From Tannerella sp. (GTDB lineage: Bacteria > Bacteroidota > Bacteroidia > Bacteroidales > Tannerellaceae): DNA of 11,677 nt. The notes under the pieces were generated by a model, which worked only from the letters and a program-made list of their open reading frames with translations, had not been told where the DNA came from and made no database searches. The stretch spans positions 1 to 11,677 of the forward strand of contig JAITPL010000167.1 in assembly GCA_031289445.1 (NCBI GenBank). Reading direction: 5' to 3'. Shown here piece by piece: positions 6,372-11,677 of the stretch (position 1 is its first letter; the number at the start of each line of letters is the position of its first letter). The position numbers and the translations under genes were made by a program.

Positions 6372-7715
6372 ATGAAAAACGGATTTTTAACACCTCCGGC
6401 TCCAAAGCCACAGAAAGGAGACAGAAAGCAGATTGACGCCGATTACAAAAAGCTGCGAATACAAGTATTTTTCGGCATTTTTATCGGTTACGCCGCATAT
6501 TATCTGGTGAGGAAAAACTTCTCGCTTGCTATGCCTTATCTAATAGAATTGGGATTTACGAAGTCTGATTTAGGCATGGCGTATGCCTTCAACGGCGTAG
6601 CTTACGGTCTGTCGAAATTCCTGATGGGTGGCATTTCCGACCGCAGCAACGCAAAACGTTTCCTTCCCTTGGGCTTGCTGCTTGCATCAGTAGCAACCAT
6701 GCTCGCAGGCACAAATATCGGACTGTACAACATAACCTCAATGTGTATTTTTCAGTTTCTTATCGGATGGTTTGGCGGCATGGGCTGGCCTCCGTGCGGA
6801 CGGGTTATGACGCACTGGTTTTCGATCCGGGAACGAGGCACAAAGATGGCTTTCTGGAATCTGGCGCACAATATAGGCGGCGGTATGCTTGGACAAATTG
6901 TCAAATGGGGAATACTGCTCGGCGCATCCTTGTTTGTGCCCGCGTATGCCTGGCGCTTTGGGGTATTCTTCTTTCCGGCATGTATAGCCATGATGATAGC
7001 GTTGATAGCTCTGCTTTTGATACACGACAATCCGCAGTCAAAAGGTTTTCCGAGCATCGAAGAACACAAGAACGACTATCCGCCCAACTACTCTGCCGAT
7101 TCCGAGAAGATTCTGACAACTAAAGAGATATTTTTCAAGTATGTGCTGAATAATCGACTGCTCTGGTTTGTTGCCGTAGCCAACGCCTTTGTCTATTTCG
7201 TGCGCTATGGAGTGCTGGACTGGGCGCCGGTCTATTTCACGGAGGTCAAGGGCTACTCGCAAGAAGCAATCAGCAATGCGTATTCGTTGTATGAGTGGGC
7301 CGGCATTCCGGGAACGCTGCTTTGCGGATGGGTCAGCGACAAGTTTTTTCATGGCAAACGCGCCATGACAACTATCCTGTTCATGCTACCTGTAATGCTC
7401 TCCATCCTGGTTTACTGGCTCAATCCTTATGGCATGACGGTCGATATAATAGCCTTCGTGTCGATAGGATTTTTTATCTATGGCCCTGTGATGCTTATCG
7501 GCGTTCATGCCTTGGATTTGGCGCCTAAAAATGCGGCCGGTACATCGGCCGGTCTGACAGGATTCTTCGGCTATTTCGTAGGCACGTCGCTGCTGGCAAA
7601 TTTTGTTATGGGAATAGTAGTTGAACGGTTAGGCTGGAACAATGGATTTATATTACTTGTTATAAGCTGTTTACTGGCGATAGCGCTGATGGCGTTCACA
7701 CGAAAAAGAGAGTAA
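6372..7715 (+). CDS. glpT: Glycerol-3-phosphate transporter (GlpT-type, organophosphate:phosphate antiporter)
   Basis: A 447-residue major facilitator expected to bring sn-glycerol-3-phosphate across the inner membrane in exchange for phosphate. Length and sequence follow E. coli GlpT (452 residues). Twelve hydrophobic segments are separated by a central loop at about 220-255. The two substrate-binding arginines are present: Arg47 in YYLVRKNFSLAMPY (GlpT Arg45) and Arg278 in VYFVRYGVLDWAP (GlpT Arg269). The conserved His166 in WNLAHNIGG matches GlpT His165. Other marks are GISDR (87-91) and GWVSDK. UhpT or UhpC relatives belong to the same family, but the arginine contexts fit GlpT best. It lies 35 nt after the acyltransferase and just ahead of a glycerophosphodiesterase fusion gene, the same order as glpTQ in E. 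coli, where GlpQ makes the substrate of GlpT. Confidence 0.93.
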   Translation: MKNGFLTPPAPKPQKGDRKQIDADYKKLRIQVFFGIFIGYAAYYLVRKNFSLAMPYLIELGFTKSDLGMAYAFNGVAYGLSKFLMGGISDRSNAKRFLPLGLLLASVATMLAGTNIGLYNITSMCIFQFLIGWFGGMGWPPCGRVMTHWFSIRERGTKMAFWNLAHNIGGGMLGQIVKWGILLGASLFVPAYAWRFGVFFFPACIAMMIALIALLLIHDNPQSKGFPSIEEHKNDYPPNYSADSEKILTTKEIFFKYVLNNRLLWFVAVANAFVYFVRYGVLDWAPVYFTEVKGYSQEAISNAYSLYEWAGIPGTLLCGWVSDKFFHGKRAMTTILFMLPVMLSILVYWLNPYGMTVDIIAFVSIGFFIYGPVMLIGVHALDLAPKNAAGTSAGLTGFFGYFVGTSLLANFVMGIVVERLGWNNGFILLVISCLLAIALMAFTRKRE

Positions 7716-7732
7716 AATCAATTTTATATTAT

Positions 7733-7740
7733 TATCTTTG
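7733..7740 (+). promoter_or_regulatory. Probable -7 element of a promoter for the GDPD-GH97 gene
   Basis: TATCTTTG matches TAnnTTTG exactly and would place transcription start near 7747, about 27 nt before the ATG at 7774. The surroundings are AT-rich. I find no TTG at the expected upstream distance, so the promoter is weaker on sequence grounds than those at 442 and 10754. It suggests the gene can be expressed separately from the operon upstream. Confidence 0.55.
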
Positions 7741-7773
7741 CAGTAATTATATTCACATTAAGATATTATCTGT

Positions 7774-10509
7774 ATGAAAAAGAACTTGTCATTCATCTTT
7801 TTAGGGATAGCTTTAATGGCTTCAATGGCCTTGACCGCGCAGGCCAAAACAGCTAAACCTCAAACAATAGCGCATCGCGGCTACTGGCAAACCGAAGGCT
7901 CGGCGCAAAACTCTGTAACCGCGCTTCGCAAGGCGCAGGAAATAGGCGTCTATGGCGCCGAGTTTGACGTCTGGATAACTGCCGACGGCAAGGTTGTCCT
8001 CAATCACGACGGCGTAATCAACGGCATCACCATCGAGAATGCCACTTATGCGCAGATAAAAGACCTGACGCTCGACAACGGCGAAAGGCTGCCCACGCTC
8101 GAAGACTATCTGAAGCAGGCTAAAGCCAAGCCGCGAGTTAAACTGATTCTTGAAATAAAGACTCACAGCACACTCGAACGCAACCGTGCCGTTACTGCCG
8201 CCTGCGTCGATGCCGTGAACGCGGCAGGGCTGGCCAAACAGGTAGAATATATCGCTTTCAGCATTGATGTGTGCAGGGAGTTAGTGCGTATTGCCCCCGA
8301 CGAGGAAGTGTCGTACCTCTCAGGCTCAATATCCGATTTTACCGTGCAGGAGCTTAAAGACATGAAAATAACCGGTATAGACTATCATTTCAGTCTCTTT
8401 CGCGCACATCCCGAATACGTCGAACAGGCGCACGCTCTGGGCATGACGGTAAACGCATGGACTGCCAACAGCGAGGCCGACTACACCGATATGGCGAAGA
8501 TGGGCGTTGACTTTATCACTACCGACAAGCCGGAGGAAGTATTGGCGATGAAGCCGCAGAAGGTCAATCCGAAAGCCGCCATACTGAAGAGTTTCACGCT
8601 GAAATCGCCCGACGGCAAACTGAATGTGAAAGTCGATATAGGCAAAACGGTATCATACTCCATTACACACGAAGGTGACATAATACTGTCCCGGTCGGAT
8701 ATTTCGATGACCCTTTCGGACGGCAGCGCCTATGGCGTCAATCCCAAACTTGCCGATTCGAAAGCGAGCAATGTCAATACTTCATTCAGCGCTGCGGTTT
8801 ATAAGAAATCCACGGTCGCGGACAGTTATCAGGAGTTGAAACTGTCGTTCGAAGGCGACTATTCCATCGTTTTCAGGGCTTATAACGATGGCGCAGTCTA
8901 TCGTTTTGTATCAACGGCAAAGCAAGCGTTCACCGTCGAGAGCGAACAGGCGGAGTTCAATTTCCCCGCCAACCGCAAGGCTTATATCGCGTATGGCAAC
9001 GTGTCCGAAAACGTACCTCTCGAAAAGCAATACATGCAGTCGTTCGAGCAGGCTTACGAATACGTTTTTCTTTCCAAGTGGAACAAAAAACGTCTTGGCA
9101 TCACGCCTTTAGCCGTCGAGGCTACAAAGGGCAAAAAAGTACTTATTACCGAAGCCGACTTGACGGACTATCCCGGCATGTTCCTCTATCCATCTAAAAC
9201 AGACGGCTTGAAGGGCGTTTTTGCACCTTATCCAAAGGATGTGCATCAGGAGTATCATCTGCAGTCGCTGGTTGACACCCGCGAAACGTATATTGCCAAA
9301 CGCGAGGGCGAAGGGGCTTTTCCATGGAGAGTGATAATCGTTGCCGAAAAGGATGCCGACCTTGCCAACAGTGACATGGTTTACCGTCTGTCAACGCCTC
9401 CTGACGGCGACTTTTCGTGGGTCAAGCCCGGCAAAGCGGCTTGGGACTGGTGGCACGACTGGAATATCTATGGCGTGGACTTCCGCGCAGGCATCAACAA
9501 CGAGACTTACAAGTTCTACATAGATTTTGCCGCACAGTATGGCCTGGAATATTTCCTTTTGGATGCGAGCTGGGCGGTCAGTCAGGCCGACTTGTTTAAG
9601 GTCAGGCCAGGCGTCGATTTGAAGCAGCTGGTGGAGTATGCCGCGAGCAAGAATGTAAGGTTGATTCTTTGGGTTGGCTATTATGCTTTCGATAAGGATA
9701 TGGAAAAGGTATGCAAGTATTACAGCGAGCTTGGTTTCAAGGGTTTCAAGGTGGATTTCATGGACAGGGACGATCAGGTGATGGTCGATTTCCACCGACG
9801 CGCTGCCGAGACGGGCGCGAAATACAAACTGCTGATAGACTTTCACGGAACATACAAACCGACAGGTCTGCATCGCACTTATCCCAATGTTATTAACTTT
9901 GAAGGCGTTAACGGACTGGAACAGATGAAATGGGCTGCGGCCGACTGTGACCAGGTTACTTACGATGTAACCATTCCCTTTATCCGTCAGGTCGCCGGGC
10001 CGATGGACTATACGCAGGGAGCCATGCGCAATGCTACACGCGGTAATTTCAGGGCAATAAATAATGAACCGATGAGTCAGGGAACTCGCTGTCATCAACT
10101 GGCTGAATACGTTGTCTTTGAATCGCCGCTGAGCATGCTCTGCGACAATCCTTCCACCTATAGAGCCGAAGACGAATGTACGCGCTTGATAGCCTCCATA
10201 CCGACCGTCTGGGACGAAACCCTTGTGTTGAACGGCGAGATTGGCCGGTATGTGACCATAGCCCGCCGCAAAGGCAAGGACTGGTATATCGGCGCATTGA
10301 ACGGATGGGAAGCACGCAGTATGGAACTCGACTTGTCATTCCTTGGCGAAGGCAGCTTCAAGGGCGAAGTCTTTCGCGACGGAGTAAATGCCGCCCGCGC
10401 CGCCCGCGACTACAAGCGCGAAATCATCACCATCCCAACCGACCGCAAATTAACAGTCGCACTGGCTTCCGGCGGAGGATACGTGATTCAATTGACAATT
10501 GACAATTGA
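7774..10509 (+). CDS. Secreted fusion of glycerophosphodiester phosphodiesterase and GH97 glycoside hydrolase
   Basis: A single open frame of 911 residues. Residues 1-24 are a Sec signal peptide with a likely cut after AQA. Residues about 28-257 are a GDPD domain, which splits glycerophosphodiesters to glycerol-3-phosphate and an alcohol: HRG (34-36), EFD (63-65), NHD (77-79), LEIK (126-129) and FITTDKPEE near its end. Residues about 265-911 (647 aa) are a full-length GH97: N-terminal beta-sandwich, then the barrel with AWDWWHDW, KVDFMDRDDQ (Asp661), DFHGTYKPTGL, EGVNGLE (Glu710, Glu716), AGPMDYTQGAM and MSQGTRCHQLA. Asp661 sits where I recall the nucleophile of retaining GH97 alpha-galactosidases, so a retaining alpha-glycosidase is likelier than the inverting SusB type. 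The last residues (QLTIDN) and stop are supplied by an ATTGACA/ATTGATA repeat. It follows glpT by 58 nt with its own -7 element. Confidence 0.9.
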   Translation: MKKNLSFIFLGIALMASMALTAQAKTAKPQTIAHRGYWQTEGSAQNSVTALRKAQEIGVYGAEFDVWITADGKVVLNHDGVINGITIENATYAQIKDLTLDNGERLPTLEDYLKQAKAKPRVKLILEIKTHSTLERNRAVTAACVDAVNAAGLAKQVEYIAFSIDVCRELVRIAPDEEVSYLSGSISDFTVQELKDMKITGIDYHFSLFRAHPEYVEQAHALGMTVNAWTANSEADYTDMAKMGVDFITTDKPEEVLAMKPQKVNPKAAILKSFTLKSPDGKLNVKVDIGKTVSYSITHEGDIILSRSDISMTLSDGSAYGVNPKLADSKASNVNTSFSAAVYKKSTVADSYQELKLSFEGDYSIVFRAYNDGAVYRFVSTAKQAFTVESEQAEFNFPANRKAYIAYGNVSENVPLEKQYMQSFEQAYEYVFLSKWNKKRLGITPLAVEATKGKKVLITEADLTDYPGMFLYPSKTDGLKGVFAPYPKDVHQEYHLQSLVDTRETYIAKREGEGAFPWRVIIVAEKDADLANSDMVYRLSTPPDGDFSWVKPGKAAWDWWHDWNIYGVDFRAGINNETYKFYIDFAAQYGLEYFLLDASWAVSQADLFKVRPGVDLKQLVEYAASKNVRLILWVGYYAFDKDMEKVCKYYSELGFKGFKVDFMDRDDQVMVDFHRRAAETGAKYKLLIDFHGTYKPTGLHRTYPNVINFEGVNGLEQMKWAAADCDQVTYDVTIPFIRQVAGPMDYTQGAMRNATRGNFRAINNEPMSQGTRCHQLAEYVVFESPLSMLCDNPSTYRAEDECTRLIASIPTVWDETLVLNGEIGRYVTIARRKGKDWYIGALNGWEARSMELDLSFLGEGSFKGEVFRDGVNAARAARDYKREIITIPTDRKLTVALASGGGYVIQLTIDN

Positions 10510-10522
10510 TAATTGATAATTG
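10489..10522 (+). repeat. ATTGACA/ATTGATA heptamer tract at the 3' end of the GH97 gene (family A)
   Basis: CAATTGACAATTGACAATTGATAATTGATAATTG overlaps the coding end: it encodes the final Gln-Leu-Thr-Ile-Asp-Asn and provides the TGA at 10507-10509. It is the same family and the same orientation relative to its gene as the tract after pdxA at 2680. Confidence 0.88.
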
Positions 10523-10530
10523 GGGGGTAC

Positions 10531-10549
10531 AGAGTGGCGTGCCGCGTCT
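10531..10549 (+). terminator. Weak hairpin after the GH97 gene
   Basis: AGAGTGG (10531-10537) pairs with CCGCGTCT (10542-10549) through one bulged G, with a 4-nt loop. No T-run follows, so an intrinsic terminator is doubtful. TGCCGCGTCTCTAC looks like one arm of a palindromic dispersed repeat whose left arm has decayed. Confidence 0.3.
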
Positions 10550-10589
10550 CTACATCCACTACGTGATTGACAATTAACAGACGCATTCC

Positions 10590-10745
10590 GTTGATACAAC
10601 ATCAACAGAATCATTCAAACTTCCTCACCGTCCTCAAATTCCTCAAATTCCCCAGTTGATACAATCAATAGAATCATTCAAAATTCCTCACCGTCCTCAC
10701 CGTCCTCAAATTCCTCAGTTGATCCGATCCATCAGAATCATTCAG
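10590..10745 (+). repeat. Direct repeats of about 64 bp with nested CCTCACCGT/CCTCAAATT units and small dyads
   Basis: Three units start at GTTGAT in 10590, 10655 and 10718 (spacings 65 and 63; the last is partial). Each opens with a short dyad (GTTGAT-ACAAC-ATCAAC, then TTGAT-ACA-ATCAA, then GAT-CCG-ATC), then AGAATCATTCA, and the first two continue with 9-bp units CCTCACCGT and CCTCAAATT in differing numbers. No open frame of note covers it. The 296-nt gap 10510-10805 otherwise holds the promoter before the ATPase gene. Confidence 0.8.
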
Positions 10746-10753
10746 CCCCCAAG

Positions 10754-10787
10754 TTTGGGTTGTTTTGATAAATAATGATTACCTTTG
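10754..10787 (+). promoter_or_regulatory. Bacteroidetes-type promoter for the AAA ATPase gene
   Basis: TTTG at 10754-10757 and TACCTTTG at 10780-10787 are 22 nt apart, the same spacing as the promoter at 442. The start of transcription would be near 10794, only about 12 nt before the ATG at 10806, so the leader is very short. A TTG at 10760-10762 is an alternative upstream element with a 17-nt spacer. Confidence 0.65.
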
Positions 10788-10805
10788 CGACAAAAAAGAA
10801 AATAT

Positions 10806-11677
10806 ATGGCAAAACGACTGATAAGATTCTTCAACACCACAGGGCCTTGTAATCCCGATGACCACTATATGTTGCCGCCTGAGGAACGCTTAGTAGGGGC
10901 ACAGTTGCATCGCTATGTCAGCGATAAACTGTATTGGGTGCTTCATGCGCCGCGACAGACTGGCAAGACTACTTTCCTGCAGAGTTGGATGCGCGAAATC
11001 AATAGCGGCGACGAAGCCATTGCTTGTTATGTAAGCGTGGAAGCGTTGCAAGGCGTAACCGACCCGATATTGGCTATGCCGGCTTTGGGCGGGATAATCC
11101 AAAACGCCGCTATCAGACACCATTTGCCGGTGCCATCTACTAAAAACGACAGTCCTCTTGTGGTTTTGAGTAATACGCTGCAGAACTGGAGCGAATTGAT
11201 TGCGCCCAAGCCATTGATAGTACTGTTTGATGAAGTTGATGTTCTCGAAGGTGAAACAATGATTAGTTTCCTGCGTCAGTTACGCGACGGATTCGCAAGT
11301 CGTGGAATCGGGATTTTCCCTGTATCCATAGCGCTTGTCGGCATGAGGGATTTGAAGGATTATATCACGAAATCGAAGGGTGGAGTGGCTCCCAATCCCG
11401 GCTCGCCGTTCAACATAAAGGAAGATTCGGCTGTGATAGGGAATTTTTCAAAAGACGATATAATAAAACTTTTTGCTCAGCACACAGCGGAGACCGGTCA
11501 GCAAATCACTGGCGAGGCCTTGAATTACGTTTGGGAGCAAACGAAAGGTCAACCATGGATGGTCAACAATTTGTTTAAGCGTGCAACAATGCAAGTGCTC
11601 AAAAGTGATGATTACAGCACGGTAACATACGAGCATGTATTTGAGGCACGCCAACAGATAATAATGGCTCGCGAAAC
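10806..11677 (+). CDS. AAA-type ATPase (AAA-like domain protein), N-terminal 290 codons; runs off the window
   Basis: Reads open from ATG to the window end without a stop. The opening FFNTTGPCNPDDHYMLPPEE is one I recall from a widespread Bacteroidetes group of AAA-like ATP-binding proteins. Walker A is APRQTGKTT (48-56), with Ala in place of the first Gly, and Lys54 present. Walker B is LIVLFDEVD (137-145) with Asp142-Glu143. VGMRDLKDY (178-186) and SPFNI (200-204) follow, and HTAETGQQI then TKGQPWMVNNL (247-257) suggest a C-terminal helical/winged-helix part. It should bind and probably hydrolyse ATP; its target is unknown. Some members of such groups carry a nuclease-like C-terminus, which would lie outside the window. 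It has its own promoter, sits beyond a repeat-rich gap, and shows no link to the lipid genes upstream. Confidence 0.8.
   Translation, partial: MAKRLIRFFNTTGPCNPDDHYMLPPEERLVGAQLHRYVSDKLYWVLHAPRQTGKTTFLQSWMREINSGDEAIACYVSVEALQGVTDPILAMPALGGIIQNAAIRHHLPVPSTKNDSPLVVLSNTLQNWSELIAPKPLIVLFDEVDVLEGETMISFLRQLRDGFASRGIGIFPVSIALVGMRDLKDYITKSKGGVAPNPGSPFNIKEDSAVIGNFSKDDIIKLFAQHTAETGQQITGEALNYVWEQTKGQPWMVNNLFKRATMQVLKSDDYSTVTYEHVFEARQQIIMARE

Noticed and set aside
9391..10098. 235-codon reverse-strand frame inside the GH97 domain
   Set aside because: The + strand frame has all GH97 motifs; the antisense frame has no recognisable domain and is a codon-bias shadow.
10590..10745. Possible CRISPR array
   Set aside because: Units are not identical repeats separated by unique spacers; they are long degenerate tandem copies with nested microrepeats, and no cas gene is visible.

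Overview
The window looks like a chromosomal segment of a Bacteroidales (Bacteroidetes) bacterium. The evidence is: Bacteroidetes-type promoters (TTTG about 22 nt upstream of TAnnTTTG), no strong Shine-Dalgarno sites, a DUF4837-type lipoprotein next to pdxA, a BspA-like leucine-rich-repeat tail, a GH97 glycosidase, and AT-rich short repeats filling the intergenic gaps. All recognised genes are on the + strand. I cannot name the genus.

Layout. 2-337 is the 3' end of a BspA-like LRR protein. After a possible terminator and a clear promoter, 514-2683 holds a lipoprotein gene and pdxA (vitamin B6 synthesis). 2684-3261 has no gene and is packed with repeats: ATTGATA heptamers, a palindromic MITE-like element, a 21-bp tandem array and a TTCTAAC tract. 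3262-7715 is a tight run of a glycerol-3-phosphate cytidylyltransferase-like protein, a short-chain dehydrogenase, a CDP-alcohol phosphatidyltransferase, a PlsC-like acyltransferase and a GlpT-type transporter. Behind its own promoter, 7774-10509 encodes a secreted fusion of a glycerophosphodiester phosphodiesterase and a GH97 glycosidase. A repeat-rich gap (10510-10805) with another promoter leads to an AAA-type ATPase that runs off the window end.

How the genes may work together. Family functions from 3262 to 10509 converge on glycerol-3-phosphate. The fusion enzyme could release it, and perhaps a sugar, from glycosylated glycerophosphodiesters outside the cytoplasm. GlpT would import it. 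The cytidylyltransferase, CDP-alcohol transferase and acyltransferase could turn it, or a related polyol phosphate, into a lipid. The family calls are well supported; the joint pathway is inference. The GDPD-GH97 fusion and the placement of stop-rich repeats at gene ends are the most noteworthy points.
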